Positions 31,310-42,266 are shown, counted from the first letter of the stretch. The stretch: 64,000 bases of DNA from Stenotrophomonas sp. WZN-1 (GCF_002192255.1 NZ_CP021768.1:2002001-2066000), one strand, 5' to 3'. Numbers and translations: made by a program. Notes: generated by a model from the sequence alone, not told the origin.

Positions 31310-34300
31310 ATGGCACGTTTCTTCATCGATCGCCCGGTATTCGCCTGGGTGCTGGCGATCTTCATCATCCTGGCCGGCGTGCTGGCGATTCCGCGCTTGG
31401 CCGTGGAGCGCTATCCGGCGGTCGCGCCGCCCAGCGTCAGCATCTATGCCAGCTACCCGGGTGCGAGCCCACAGACGTTGAACGATGCGGTGGTCGGCCT
31501 GATCGAGCGCGAGCTGTCCAGCGTCAAGCACCTGCTGTATTTCGAATCGTCGGTGGACACCTCCGGCGAAGCCTCGATCACCGCCACCTTCAAGCCCGGC
31601 ACCAATCCGGAGCTGGCGCAGGTGGACGTGCAGAACCGGATCAAGGCGATCGAGCCACGCCTGCCGCGCAGCGTGCGCCAGAACGGCCTGTTCGTGGAGG
31701 CCGCCGATTCGGGTTTCCTCATGCTGGTCGGCCTGCGTTCGCCGGACGACAGCGTCAGCGAAGCGGCACTGGGCGACTTCATGGCGCGCAACATCATCGA
31801 AGAGCTGCGCCGCATCGATGGCGTCGGCCGCGTGCAGCTGTTCGGTGCCGAGCAGGCGATGCGCGTGTGGCTGGACCCGACCCGGTTGACCGGCTACGGC
31901 CTGACCATGGGCGATGTGGCCACCGCCATCGAGCAGCAGAACCTGGAGATCTCGCCCGGACGCATCGGTGATTCGCCGGGTGTTCCAGGCCAGCGCATCA
32001 CCGTGCCGTTGAGCGCCGATGGCCAGCTGTCCACGCCGGAACAGTTCGCGGCGATCGTGCTGCGTGCCGGGGCCGACGGTTCGCGGGTGGTGCTGGGCGA
32101 TGTCGCCCGCGTCGAACTGGGCGCGCAAAGCTATGCCTGGGGCACCCGCGAGGACGGCCATCCAGCCACCGCCGCCGGCGTGCAGCTGCGCCCCGGCGCG
32201 AATGCGGTGCGCACGGCGTCGGCGGTCCGTGAGCGCATGGCCGAACTGGCGCCGCTGTTGCCGCGCGGCGTGGAGGCGAGCATCCCGTTCGACACCGCGC
32301 CGTTCGTCAAGATCTCGATCCAGAAGGTGGTGCAGACGCTGCTGGAGGCGATGCTGCTGGTGTTCGCGGTGATGTACCTGTTCCTGCAGAACTGGCGCTA
32401 CACGCTGATTCCAGCGCTGGTCGCACCGATCGCGCTGCTGGGCACCTTCGCGGTGATGCTGGCCCTGGGCTTCTCGATCAACGTGCTGACCATGTTCGGC
32501 ATGGTGCTGGCGATCGGCATCATCGTCGACGACGCGATCGTGGTGGTCGAGGGCGTGGAACGGATCATGGCCGAGGAGCGCCTGCCGCCGCGCGAGGCCA
32601 CCATCAAGGCGATGCGCGAACTGACCGGTGCGGTGATCGGCATCACCCTGGTGCTGACCGCGGTGTTCATTCCGATGGCCTTGTCCAGCGGCTCGGTGGG
32701 CGCGATCTACCGCCAGTTCACCGTGGCGATGGCGGTGTCGATCCTGTTCTCGGCGCTGCTGGCATTGAGCCTGACGCCGGCGCTGTGCGCGACCCTGCTG
32801 CGCCCGAACACCCATGGCCACCATGGTCGTGGTGGGCTGTTCGGTGCCTTCAATCGTGGCTTCGAGAAGATGACCGGGCGCTACCAGCGTGGCGTGGCCT
32901 CGGTGCTGCAACGAAGCGGGCGGGTGATGGGCGTGTTCGCCGCACTGGTAGTGGCGCTCCTGCTGGGCCTGCACTGGTTGCCGGGCGCATTCCTGCCGGA
33001 AGAGGATCAAGGCTATTTCATGACCTCGATCCAGCTGCCGGCAGAAGCCACCGCCGAACGCACGCTGGCGGTTGTCGAAGCGTACGAGCGGCACGTAGCC
33101 TCGCGCCCGGGCATCGGCTCCAACCAGTCGATCCTTGGCTACAGCTTCTCTGGCTCCGGCCCGAGCGCGGCGCTGACCTACACCATGCTCAAGGACTGGG
33201 GCGAGCGTGCAGGCGCCACCGCGTCCGGCGAGGTGGAGGCCGCGCAGAAGGCGATGGCCGCGATTGCCGAGGGCGAGGTGATGAGTGTGATGCCCCCGGC
33301 GATCGACAGCCTGGGCCGTTCGTCCGGCTTTTCGCTCGCCCTGCAGGCGCGGACCGGGCAGAGCCAGGCCGAACTGCGCGCGGCCCTGCAGCAGCTGCTG
33401 AAGCTGGCCGAAGGCAGCCCGCTGCTGTCGGAAGTGCATGCCGATGGCCTGCCGGCCGGCACCAGCGTGCGGCTGGACATCGATCGCGCCAAGGCCGAGG
33501 CGATGGGCGTGGGCTTCGAACACATCAGCAGCACGCTGTCGGCGGCAATGGGCTCGCAGTACGTCAATGATTTCCCCAACAAGGGCCGGTTGCAGCAGGT
33601 GATCCTGCAGGCCGATGCGCCGCATCGCATGGAACTGGAGGATGTGCTGAAGCTGTACGTGCGCAACAGCGAGGGTGGCATGGTGGCGCTGTCCGAACTG
33701 GTGACGCCGCACTGGACCGAGGCGCCGTTGCAGCTGCAGCGCTATCTGGGCTTCCCGGCGCTGAACCTGTCCGGCGCCCCGGCCTCCGGCGTGTCGACCG
33801 GCCAGGCCATGGCGGAGATGGAACGGCTGGCCGAGAAGCTGCCGTCCGGCTTCGCCCTGCAGTGGACCAGCCAGTCGTTGCAGGAGCGTGAGTCGGGGGC
33901 GCAGGCGCCGTGGCTGCTGCTGTTGTCGATGCTGGTGGTGTTCCTGGTGCTGGCGGCGCTGTACGAGAGCTGGTCGATTCCGCTGGCGGTGATGCTGGTG
34001 GTGCCGTTGGGCCTGCTCGGCGCGGTTGCCGCCGTGTTGTTGCGCGGCATGCCCAACGACGTGTTCTTCAAGGTCGGCATGATCACTGTGATCGGGCTGT
34101 CGGCGAAGAACGCGATCCTCATCGTCGAGTTCGCGCGGCAGCTGCAGCAGCAGGGGCGCGGACTGGTCGAGGCGGCACTGGAGGCGGCCCGCCTGCGCCT
34201 GCGGCCGATCGTGATGACCTCACTGGCGTTCGCGCTGGGCGTGGTACCCCTGATGCTGGCGCAGGGTGCGTCGAAGGAGACGCAACAGGCGATCGGAACC

Positions 34301-34459
34301 GGCGTGTTCGGCGGCATGGTCAGTGCGACCGTGCTGGCGGTGTTCTTCGTGCCGGTCTTCTATGTAGTGGTGCAGGGCGCGCGGCAGTGGATCGCGCAAC
34401 GCCTGCGCAGGCGCCGGCTGATGCCGGGAGGAACCGTGGATGGAACGGAACATCGTTGA
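31310..34459 (+). CDS. smeZ: RND multidrug efflux transporter, SmeZ-like
   Basis: 1049-residue proton-driven pump of the HAE-1 family. It has 12 membrane helices and two large periplasmic loops. Helix 4 contains GIIVDDAIVVVEGVER with the paired Asp of the proton relay, and the C-terminal half has GLSAKNAILIVEFARQ. The start MARFFIDRPVFAWVLAI is typical. SmeYZ is known to export aminoglycosides and contribute to intrinsic resistance; that substrate range is taken from the family, not from sequence. The 3' end overlaps the next ORF by 20 bp. Confidence 0.88.
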   Translation: MARFFIDRPVFAWVLAIFIILAGVLAIPRLAVERYPAVAPPSVSIYASYPGASPQTLNDAVVGLIERELSSVKHLLYFESSVDTSGEASITATFKPGTNPELAQVDVQNRIKAIEPRLPRSVRQNGLFVEAADSGFLMLVGLRSPDDSVSEAALGDFMARNIIEELRRIDGVGRVQLFGAEQAMRVWLDPTRLTGYGLTMGDVATAIEQQNLEISPGRIGDSPGVPGQRITVPLSADGQLSTPEQFAAIVLRAGADGSRVVLGDVARVELGAQSYAWGTREDGHPATAAGVQLRPGANAVRTASAVRERMAELAPLLPRGVEASIPFDTAPFVKISIQKVVQTLLEAMLLVFAVMYLFLQNWRYTLIPALVAPIALLGTFAVMLALGFSINVLTMFGMVLAIGIIVDDAIVVVEGVERIMAEERLPPREATIKAMRELTGAVIGITLVLTAVFIPMALSSGSVGAIYRQFTVAMAVSILFSALLALSLTPALCATLLRPNTHGHHGRGGLFGAFNRGFEKMTGRYQRGVASVLQRSGRVMGVFAALVVALLLGLHWLPGAFLPEEDQGYFMTSIQLPAEATAERTLAVVEAYERHVASRPGIGSNQSILGYSFSGSGPSAALTYTMLKDWGERAGATASGEVEAAQKAMAAIAEGEVMSVMPPAIDSLGRSSGFSLALQARTGQSQAELRAALQQLLKLAEGSPLLSEVHADGLPAGTSVRLDIDRAKAEAMGVGFEHISSTLSAAMGSQYVNDFPNKGRLQQVILQADAPHRMELEDVLKLYVRNSEGGMVALSELVTPHWTEAPLQLQRYLGFPALNLSGAPASGVSTGQAMAEMERLAEKLPSGFALQWTSQSLQERESGAQAPWLLLLSMLVVFLVLAALYESWSIPLAVMLVVPLGLLGAVAAVLLRGMPNDVFFKVGMITVIGLSAKNAILIVEFARQLQQQGRGLVEAALEAARLRLRPIVMTSLAFALGVVPLMLAQGASKETQQAIGTGVFGGMVSATVLAVFFVPVFYVVVQGARQWIAQRLRRRRLMPGGTVDGTEHR

Positions 34460-34832
34460 AGACCTGCATGAGCAACAGTTGATGGCGCTGGAGCAGCGCC
34501 TGTGCGCAGCGCTGGTGGAAAATGATCACGATGCGTTGAACGCGCTGGTATCGCCGGCCTTGTTCATGATGGACGGCCACGGCGGCCGCATGCTCGATCT
34601 ACCGTGGCTGGGGGACTGGCTGGCCGGCAGCCTGCAGGTGCGCAGCCTGCAGCTGCGCGCGGTGGAAACGCTGCTGTGTGGCCGTCTGGCGTTGCTGTCC
34701 AGCGACGTGCGCTTGGCGGTGTGCCGGCACGGCCGGGAGAGCGAATTGAAACTGCGCTTGCTGCGGGTCTGGACCTGCAGTTCCGGCGGCAGCGGTGCGC
34801 AGCTGTTGTCGATGGCGGTGCTGGCCGCATGA
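34440..34832 (+). CDS. NTF2-like (DUF4440/SnoaL-type) small protein
   Basis: 130 residues with the helix-strand pattern of a cone-shaped NTF2-like fold: EQQLMALEQRLCAALVENDHDALNALVSPALFMMDGHGG, then a series of beta strands. There is no signal peptide, so it is cytoplasmic. A strong GGGAGGA site lies before the ATG, and the gene starts inside the pump gene, so it is very likely co-translated with the pump. Function unknown. Confidence 0.75.
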   Translation: MERNIVEDLHEQQLMALEQRLCAALVENDHDALNALVSPALFMMDGHGGRMLDLPWLGDWLAGSLQVRSLQLRAVETLLCGRLALLSSDVRLAVCRHGRESELKLRLLRVWTCSSGGSGAQLLSMAVLAA

Positions 34833-34915
34833 GCGCGGTCAGGCCGCTTTCAGGCCCCGCTCACCGGCAGGTGGTAGGGTCGGAAATCTCTGTAGTGTCG
34901 ACAAGGAGTCGAGCC

Positions 34916-35611
34916 ATGCGTGTAGTTCCCAGTCTGTTGGCAGCCTCCCTCGGGTTGGTCCTGGCCGCGTGCCAGCCAGCCCAGGCACCCGCCGCGGGCG
35001 GCACTGATGCCGCGCCGCCGGCCGCGCCCGAACCGGCCGCCGGCGGCGGTACCGGCAGCGAGACCACGTACCAGTGTGGTGATCTGGGCGTGCGCGCAAC
35101 CTTCAATGGCGAAGATGCGGCTACGGTAGTGATCGGCGAACGTACCTTCGCCATGACCTCCGAGCGTGCGGCGTCGGGCGCCAAGTACGGGGATGGCCAG
35201 GGCAACAGCTTCTGGACCAAGGGCAGCGACGACGGCCTGTTGAGCCTGAAGGGCGAGGCCGATCGCGAGTGCCATGCGGTGGAAGCCGCCGAAGGCGATG
35301 GCAGCGCCGGCAATGCCGCGTTCCGTGCCACCGGCAACGAACCGGGGTGGCTTGCGGTCGTAGATGGCGACACGCCGGGCCTGCAGGTGGAAGTCGATTA
35401 CGGCGAGCGCCGCTTCGATGTGGCAAAGCCCACCGAAGGCGCTGACGGCTGGAGCGGCAAGGCGTCCGACGGTACCGACGTCAAGCTCAGCTTCCAGCGC
35501 ACCACCTGCCAGGACGACATGAGTGGCGAGGCGTTCGATGCCAAGGTGAACCTGACCATCGGCACCCGCCAGTATCACGGCTGCGGCAATTTCGGCGCAA
35601 AGCAGCCGTAA
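34916..35611 (+). CDS. Lipoprotein with MliC-like and COG3650-like domains
   Basis: 231 residues. The lipobox ends LVLAAC, followed by an Ala/Pro-rich linker. Residues about 45-110 resemble the lysozyme-inhibitor MliC fold (TYQCGDLGVRATFNG, TFAMTSERAASGAKYGDGQG, FWTKGSD). Residues about 125-231 resemble the COG3650 envelope domain (FRATGNEPGWLAVV, DDMSGEAFDAKVNLTI, YHGCGNFG). An AAGGAG site supports the start. A role in resisting host or competitor lysozyme is possible but untested. Confidence 0.75.
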   Translation: MRVVPSLLAASLGLVLAACQPAQAPAAGGTDAAPPAAPEPAAGGGTGSETTYQCGDLGVRATFNGEDAATVVIGERTFAMTSERAASGAKYGDGQGNSFWTKGSDDGLLSLKGEADRECHAVEAAEGDGSAGNAAFRATGNEPGWLAVVDGDTPGLQVEVDYGERRFDVAKPTEGADGWSGKASDGTDVKLSFQRTTCQDDMSGEAFDAKVNLTIGTRQYHGCGNFGAKQP

Positions 35612-35618
35612 GCCATCC

Positions 35619-35646
35619 GTAGAGCCGAGCCCACGCTCGGCTCTAC
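35619..35646. repeat. SMAG monomer between convergent lipoprotein genes
   Basis: GTAGAGCCGAGC, CCAC, GCTCGGCTCTAC: a perfect 12-bp stem, 7 bp after one stop and 12 bp before the other. It could act as a shared transcript end. Confidence 0.75.
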
Positions 35647-35658
35647 ATCATTGAGCGG

Positions 35659-36204
35659 TCAGCCCTCGCAGGGCTTCAGGTCGAGATCGAAGTCCAGGTC
35701 ATAGCGGCTGTTGATCCCGATCAGCGCTTCGCGGATTGCACAGTCACCGCGATGACGCGCGACCAGATCGGTGAAGATCTTCTCGCGGCCTTCGCAGTAC
35801 TTCGCGCTGGCCTCTTCCAGTTCGCGGCGACGCTCGTCGTCGTAGGGTTCTTCACCCGCAAAGTGCTGGCAGGTGTTCTCGCGCGCAAGGAAGGCCTGCA
35901 CGTCGGTTGGCATTGCACAGTAGATGCGTACGTCGTCGACGTCGTACACATCGCCTGGGACCGGACAGCCAGCGGCTGCACGTGCCTTGTCCAGCGCTTC
36001 ATCGCCCGAGGACAGCCCGGCAGAGGGCTCCGCTTCGGCGGTGGCCTCCACGGCGGCCGGTGCGTCCACCGCCGGTGCTGCCGTCACCGCCGGTTCGGCC
36101 GGCGCGGGTTTCGGCGCGGCATCGGTAGCATTGTCCGCTGCCTGCGGCGAGCACGCCGCAAGCAGGGACAGGCAGCCGATCAGCGCAAGGCGCTTAGTCG
36201 GCAC
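35659..36204 (-). CDS. Uncharacterised lipoprotein
   Basis: 181 residues with lipobox CLSLLAAC, a 50-residue Ala/Pro-rich linker, and a compact C-terminal region with five Cys (AAGCPV, IYCAMP, NTCQHF, KYCEG, GDCAI) plus a terminal CEG, which could form disulphides in the periplasm. The GTG start overlaps the stop of the efpL gene, implying coupling. No family recognised. Confidence 0.7.
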   Translation of the reverse strand: MPTKRLALIGCLSLLAACSPQAADNATDAAPKPAPAEPAVTAAPAVDAPAAVEATAEAEPSAGLSSGDEALDKARAAAGCPVPGDVYDVDDVRIYCAMPTDVQAFLARENTCQHFAGEEPYDDERRRELEEASAKYCEGREKIFTDLVARHRGDCAIREALIGINSRYDLDFDLDLKPCEG

Positions 36205-36760
36205 GGCCAGCGAATTCGCCGGTGGCGGTGTTCACCAGCACGCGTTCGCCGTTGACGATGTACTCCGGCACCATGATTTCGATGCCGGTGTTGAGCTTGG
36301 CCGGCTTCGGGCGCTTGGTGGCGGTGCCACCCTTCAGTTCCGGCGGCGTCTCGATCACTTCCAGCACCACCGAGGCCGGCAGCTGGATCGCCACCGGCTG
36401 CTCGTCGATAACCTGCACGTAGATACCGGTCAGGCCGTCGGTGATGTAGCCGGCGTCGTCGCCGATCACGTCCGCGTCCAGGGTGTACGGGGTGTAGTCC
36501 TCGTCATCGAGGAACACGAACGCGTCGCCATCCTTGTACGAATAGGTGGACTGGCGGCGCAGCAGTTCGACTTCGACCAGGTTGTCGTCGGCATCGAAGC
36601 TGGCATCGAGCTTGTTGCCGCCCGGCACGCTGTACATGATGAAGCGGAAGCGGACGTTGCCGCCGCGACCCTGCGGCGAGCTGCGCTCGATGTCGCGGAT
36701 CTGGTACACGCCGTTGTTGTACTCGACGACGTTGCCCTTCTTGATGTCGTTGGCTTTCAT
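36194..36760 (-). CDS. yeiP: Elongation factor P-like protein EfpL (YeiP)
   Basis: 188-residue paralogue of EF-P that helps ribosomes stalled at proline-containing and related motifs. It has the KOW-like domain with the loop [15 protein letters not shown], whose tip residue is Arg rather than a modifiable Lys, the middle domain with [10 protein letters not shown], and the C-terminal OB domain ending [12 protein letters not shown], close to the GRAD end of E. coli YeiP. The loop SPxxRG separates it from canonical EF-P. Confidence 0.92.
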   Translation of the reverse strand: MKANDIKKGNVVEYNNGVYQIRDIERSSPQGRGGNVRFRFIMYSVPGGNKLDASFDADDNLVEVELLRRQSTYSYKDGDAFVFLDDEDYTPYTLDADVIGDDAGYITDGLTGIYVQVIDEQPVAIQLPASVVLEVIETPPELKGGTATKRPKPAKLNTGIEIMVPEYIVNGERVLVNTATGEFAGRAD

Positions 36761-36809
36761 GGTGATCTAGGTCGTTGGGGGAGGGTGCCGTCCCGGCGCC
36801 CGGGGGGAA

Positions 36810-37580
36810 TCACTTCGGAGCGAGGCGGGTAGCGCCGTCCAGGCGGATGGTCTCGCCGTTGAGGTAGGTATTGCCGAGGATGAAGCCGACCAGGCTGGCG
36901 AAGTCTTCCGGCTTGCCCAGGCGCGACGGGAACGGGATCGAGGCGGCCAGCGACTGCTGCACGGCTTCGGGCATGCCATCGACCATCGGCGTCCAGAACA
37001 CACCCGGGGCGATGGTGTTGACGCGGATGCCGAAGCGCGACAGTTCGCGCGCCATCGGCAGCGTCATCGACACCACGCCGCCCTTGCTGGCGGCATACGC
37101 GGCCTGGCCGATCTGGCCTTCATAGGCGGCGATGCTGGCGGTGTTGATGATCACGCCGCGCTCGCCGTCGGTGCCTGCTTCGTTGTGCTGCATGCGGTTG
37201 GCTGCGGCCTTGGCGACGTTGAAGCTGCCGACCAGGTTGACCATCACCGTGCCCTGGAAGCCGGCCAGCGGCATCGGGCCTTCTTTCCCAAGCACGCGGC
37301 CGGCGCCGAGGATGCCGGCGCAGTTCATCGCCACGTTCAGGCCACCGAGGAAATCGTGGGCCTGGTCGATGGCTGCCGAGACGGCCGCTTCATCGCTGAC
37401 GTTGACGTTGAAATAGCGGGCATTGTCGGCACCCAGATCGGCAACGGCGGAGGCGCCCTTGTCGTCGTTGAGGTCGAACAGGGCCACCTTGCCGCCCTGG
37501 GCGACGAGGTGCTGGGCCACGGCCAGGCCGAGGCCGGAGACGCCGCCAGTGATCACGGCACGTACGGAAGACAGCTGCAT
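36810..37580 (-). CDS. Short-chain dehydrogenase, 3-hydroxyacyl-CoA dehydrogenase type 2-like
   Basis: 256 residues. The NAD motif TGGVSGLGLAVAQHL, the NCAGILG strand, the catalytic Ser in INTASIAAYEG and YAASKGG (Tyr/Lys) are all present. The sequence resembles HSD17B10-type enzymes, which oxidise 2-methyl-3-hydroxybutyryl-CoA in isoleucine breakdown. It is downstream of HMG-CoA lyase and an enoyl-CoA hydratase on the same strand, which fits branched-chain acyl-CoA catabolism. Confidence 0.85.
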   Translation of the reverse strand: MQLSSVRAVITGGVSGLGLAVAQHLVAQGGKVALFDLNDDKGASAVADLGADNARYFNVNVSDEAAVSAAIDQAHDFLGGLNVAMNCAGILGAGRVLGKEGPMPLAGFQGTVMVNLVGSFNVAKAAANRMQHNEAGTDGERGVIINTASIAAYEGQIGQAAYAASKGGVVSMTLPMARELSRFGIRVNTIAPGVFWTPMVDGMPEAVQQSLAASIPFPSRLGKPEDFASLVGFILGNTYLNGETIRLDGATRLAPK

Positions 37581-37642
37581 TGAACGGTCCTGCAGGTTCG
37601 AGAACCGCCGATTCTAACGGAAGCCGTGACCGCCGCTGTTGT

Positions 37643-37675
37643 GCACTGCGCCGCCGGTGCAGGGCGGCGCAGTGC
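37643..37675. terminator. Hairpin after the HMG-CoA lyase gene
   Basis: A 13-bp perfect stem, GCACTGCGCCGCC and its complement, with a 7-base loop, 5 bp after the stop. There is no U-run, so partial termination or RNA stabilisation is also possible. Confidence 0.45.
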
Positions 37676-37680
37676 AGCGG

Positions 37681-38577
37681 TCAGCCGGCGGCGGCCAGTG
37701 CCTGGCCGGTGCGGCTGGCAGTGACGCGGCCGAGCAGGCCGGCCAGCCAGCGGCCGGTCTCGGCCAGTGCCGGCAGGTCCACGCCGCTGTCCAGGCCCAT
37801 GCCCTGCAGCAGGTAGACCACATCCTCGCTGGCGACGTTGCCGCTGGCGCCCTTGGCATACGGGCAGCCACCGGCACCGGACACCGCGCTGTCGACCACG
37901 CGCACGCCTTCTTCCAGGCAGGTGGCGATGTTGGCGATGGCCTGGCCGTAGGTGTCGTGGAAGTGCACGGCCAGTGCCGCCATCGGAATCTCGGCGGCAA
38001 CCGCCTGCAGCATCGCCCTTGCCTTGCGCGGGGTGCCGACGCCGATGGTGTCGCCCAGCGAGATTTCGTAACAGCCCATCTGGTGCAGGGCGCGCGCCAC
38101 CCGCACCACGTCGGCCAGTGGCACCTCGCCCTGGTAGGGGCAGCCGAGCACGGTGGAGACATAGCCGCGCACGCGCACGCCATCGGCGGCGGCGCGGCGC
38201 AGGATCGGCTCGAACCGGGCCAGCGATTCGTCGATGCCGGCATTGGTGTTGGTACGGTTGAACGCCTCGGAGGCGGCGGTGAACACCGCCACTTCCTCCA
38301 CGCCCACCGCACGGGCGCGGTCGTAGCCCTGTTCGTTCGGTACCAGCACCGGGTAGTGGATGCCGGGCCGGCGCTGGATGCCGGCGTAGACCTCGGCGGC
38401 GTCGGCCAACTGCGGGATCCACTTCGGGCTGACGAAGCTGGTCGCCTCGATGCTGCGTAGGCCGGTGGCTGACAGGCGGTTGATCAGTTCGATCTTGTCG
38501 GCGGTGGACACCGACTGCTTTTCGTTCTGCAGGCCGTCACGCGGGCCGACCTCGACGATGCGGACGTAGTCGTTCAT
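37681..38577 (-). CDS. mvaB: Hydroxymethylglutaryl-CoA lyase
   Basis: 298-residue TIM-barrel enzyme that splits HMG-CoA to acetoacetate and acetyl-CoA, the last step of leucine degradation. VEVGPRDGLQNEK near the N-terminus and the catalytic-cysteine signature SGAGGCPYAKGASGNVASED near residue 235 are diagnostic. The start codon overlaps the stop of the VOC gene by four bases. Confidence 0.93.
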   Translation of the reverse strand: MNDYVRIVEVGPRDGLQNEKQSVSTADKIELINRLSATGLRSIEATSFVSPKWIPQLADAAEVYAGIQRRPGIHYPVLVPNEQGYDRARAVGVEEVAVFTAASEAFNRTNTNAGIDESLARFEPILRRAAADGVRVRGYVSTVLGCPYQGEVPLADVVRVARALHQMGCYEISLGDTIGVGTPRKARAMLQAVAAEIPMAALAVHFHDTYGQAIANIATCLEEGVRVVDSAVSGAGGCPYAKGASGNVASEDVVYLLQGMGLDSGVDLPALAETGRWLAGLLGRVTASRTGQALAAAG

Positions 38578-38975
38578 GCAGCCACCTCGCTGACGGGGCG
38601 ATGGCAGACAGCCTCGATGTTGTTGCCGTCCGGGTCGAGCACGAAGGCGCCGTAGTAGTCGGGGTGGTACCACGGGCGCAGGCCCGGCGCGCCGTTGTCG
38701 CGGCCTCCGGCGGCGAGGGCGGCGGCATGGAAGGCGTCCACCTGGTCGCGGCTGGCACAGGCGAAGGCTACGTGCACGCCGTGGCTGGCGGTGCCGCCAT
38801 TGCCGAGCCAGAAGAACGGCTTGCCGTCGCTGCCGAAGCCGATGTGGTCGTGCGCGCCGGTCTGTTCGGCGGTCACTTCCATCACCACGCCGATCTGCAG
38901 CGGCGCCAGTGCCTGCAGGAAGAAGGTCCTGCTGCGCGCCAGGTCGGCGCTGGTCAAACCAAGATGATCGAGCAT
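38574..38975 (-). CDS. VOC-superfamily (glyoxalase-like) protein
   Basis: 133 residues with the paired beta-alpha-beta-beta-beta units of the vicinal oxygen chelate fold: MLDHLGLTSADLARSRTFF at the start with a metal-ligand His, and FVLDPDGNNIEAVCH near the end with a metal-ligand Glu. It is tightly packed between the enoyl-CoA hydratase gene (2-bp gap) and mvaB (4-bp overlap), so it is part of the leucine operon, but no such step is known in the standard pathway. It could be an epimerase-like or detoxifying enzyme. Confidence 0.82.
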   Translation of the reverse strand: MLDHLGLTSADLARSRTFFLQALAPLQIGVVMEVTAEQTGAHDHIGFGSDGKPFFWLGNGGTASHGVHVAFACASRDQVDAFHAAALAAGGRDNGAPGLRPWYHPDYYGAFVLDPDGNNIEAVCHRPVSEVAA

Positions 38976-38977
38976 GT

Positions 38978-39766
38978 TCAGGCTTCCGTGACCCAGTGGG
39001 GCGCGCGCTTGTCGAGGAAGGCGCCCAGGCCTTCCTGGCCCTCAGCGGACACCCGCAGGCGCGCGATCAAGGCGGCATTATCTCGATCCAGGGCGTCGCG
39101 GTCATGGCTGTCGCGGACCTGCCGGACCAGCTGCTTGGCGGTGGACGAGGCGATCGGGCCGGCCTTGTCGAGCAGGGCCAGCTGCCGCTCCAGCGCCTCG
39201 TCCAGGCGCTCGGGCTCGACCAGCTGGTGGACCAGGCCGATGCGCAGTGCGGTATCGGCGTCGAAGTGCTCGCCGGTGGCGAACCAGCGCCGCGCCTGGC
39301 GCGGGCCGATGGCCTCGATAACGTAGGGCGAGATCACCGCCGGCAGCAGGCCGAGGCGGCTTTCGGTCAGGCCGAAGCGGGCCGAGGTGCTGGCGATGGC
39401 GATGTCGCAGCAGGCAACCAGGCCGACGCCGCCACCGAAGGCCGCGCCGTGGACCCGGGCCAGGGTCGGCTTGGGCAGTTCGTCCAGGGTGCGCATCAGC
39501 CGCGCAAGGGCCAGCGAGTCCTCGCGGTTGTCGTCCTCGCTGGCGGCGGCCATGCCGCGCATCCACTGCATGTCGGCACCGGCCGAGAAGGAGGCGCCGT
39601 GGCCGGCGACCACCACGGCGCGGACCGAATCATCGCGGCCGGCGGCCTCCAGTGCGGCGGTCAGCCGGGCGATCAGGCTGGCGTCAAAGGCGTTGTGCAG
39701 CTCCGGCCGGTTCAGCCAGAGGGTGAGGACGGCGCCACGGCGCTCGATCTGCAAAGCATCGTTCAT
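38978..39766 (-). CDS. Enoyl-CoA hydratase family protein, methylglutaconyl-CoA hydratase-like
   Basis: 262-residue crotonase-fold enzyme. The oxyanion-hole strands SFSAGADMQWM and HGAAFGGGVGLVACCDIAIA and the catalytic-Glu region LTESRLGLLPAVISPYV are typical. Adjacent HMG-CoA lyase points to hydration of 3-methylglutaconyl-CoA (LiuC role). Acyl-CoA dehydrogenase and carboxylase genes of the pathway are not in this window. Confidence 0.87.
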   Translation of the reverse strand: MNDALQIERRGAVLTLWLNRPELHNAFDASLIARLTAALEAAGRDDSVRAVVVAGHGASFSAGADMQWMRGMAAASEDDNREDSLALARLMRTLDELPKPTLARVHGAAFGGGVGLVACCDIAIASTSARFGLTESRLGLLPAVISPYVIEAIGPRQARRWFATGEHFDADTALRIGLVHQLVEPERLDEALERQLALLDKAGPIASSTAKQLVRQVRDSHDRDALDRDNAALIARLRVSAEGQEGLGAFLDKRAPHWVTEA

Positions 39767-39842
39767 GGGATTCCAGGGTCACTCCATACCTGTATGGATC
39801 ATAGCGGGCCATTGGTCATGGGCCATGACGCGACGCGGGAAT

Positions 39843-39863
39843 GTTAGAATCGAGAACCATTTA
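39843..39863. promoter_or_regulatory. Possible Fur site / -10 region before feoA
   Basis: GTTAGAATCGAGAACCATT contains a -10-like TAGAAT and a degenerate Fur-like A/T-rich repeat, 23 bp before feoA. The match to a Fur consensus is partial. Confidence 0.3.
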
Positions 39864-39885
39864 CATCCAGCAGAGAACACGCTAG

Positions 39886-40136
39886 ATGACGCTGTCCGAA
39901 CTGCCGCTGCACACCTCGGCCGTGGTCGAGTCCGTGCAGGACCTGCATGCCAACGATGCCATTGCCCGTCGCCTGCGCGAGCTGGGTTTCGTGAAGGGCG
40001 AGGAAGTGCGCCTGGTGGCCAAGGGCCCGGTGGGCGGCGAGCCGCTGCTGGTGCAGGTCGGGTTCACCCGGTTCGCGCTGCGGATCAGTGAGGCCAAGCG
40101 CGTCGTGGTCGACGCCAACCGCCAGGAGCGACGCGC

Positions 40137-40140
<4 letters not shown>
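39886..40140 (+). CDS. feoA: Ferrous iron transport protein A
   Basis: 84-residue cytoplasmic SH3-like protein that supports FeoB. DAIARRLRELGFVKGEEVRLVAKGPVGGEPLLVQVG is characteristic of the family. The stop overlaps the feoB start (ATGA). Confidence 0.92.
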
Positions 40141-42001
<1,861 letters not shown>

Positions 42002-42002
<1 letters not shown>

Positions 42003-42256
42003 TGGACCGTGGACTGCTGCTGCAGTACCTGATCATCGCGGTGGCCGTGCTGGTCAGTGCCTGGGTGGTGCTGAAGAAGCAGTTCCCGGGCACCGTGCGC
42101 AAGCTGCGTGGGGCTCTGGCGCTGGCCCTGCTGAAGCCGGGCCGCGCTGCCTGGCTGCAGGCACTGGGGCGGAAGATCGCGCCGCCGGCGAGCGGAGGCG
42201 GTGGTGCCTGTGGCGGTTGTGACAGCTGCGGGCCGACGCCGCCCAAGCAGCACTGA
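42002..42256 (+). CDS. FeoB-associated small Cys-rich membrane protein
   Basis: 84 residues: one transmembrane helix (LLLQYLIIAVAVLVSAWVVL), a basic amphipathic stretch and a C-terminal tail CGGCDSC that could bind iron or a cluster. The ATG overlaps the feoB stop (TGATG). It takes the place of FeoC, though it is unrelated to E. coli FeoC in sequence. Role inferred from context. Confidence 0.75.
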
Positions 42257-42266
42257 CTCTGCCTTG

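Noticed and set aside
30092..33712. 1200-codon open frame on the minus strand opposite the pump genes
   Set aside because: His/Gln/Arg-rich shadow of smeY and smeZ with no ribosome-binding site or known fold.
28203..34459. Assignment of the pump to smeABC with smeSR
   Set aside because: No outer-membrane channel gene (smeC) follows the pump gene; the two-gene pump with a divergent two-component system fits smeYZ better.
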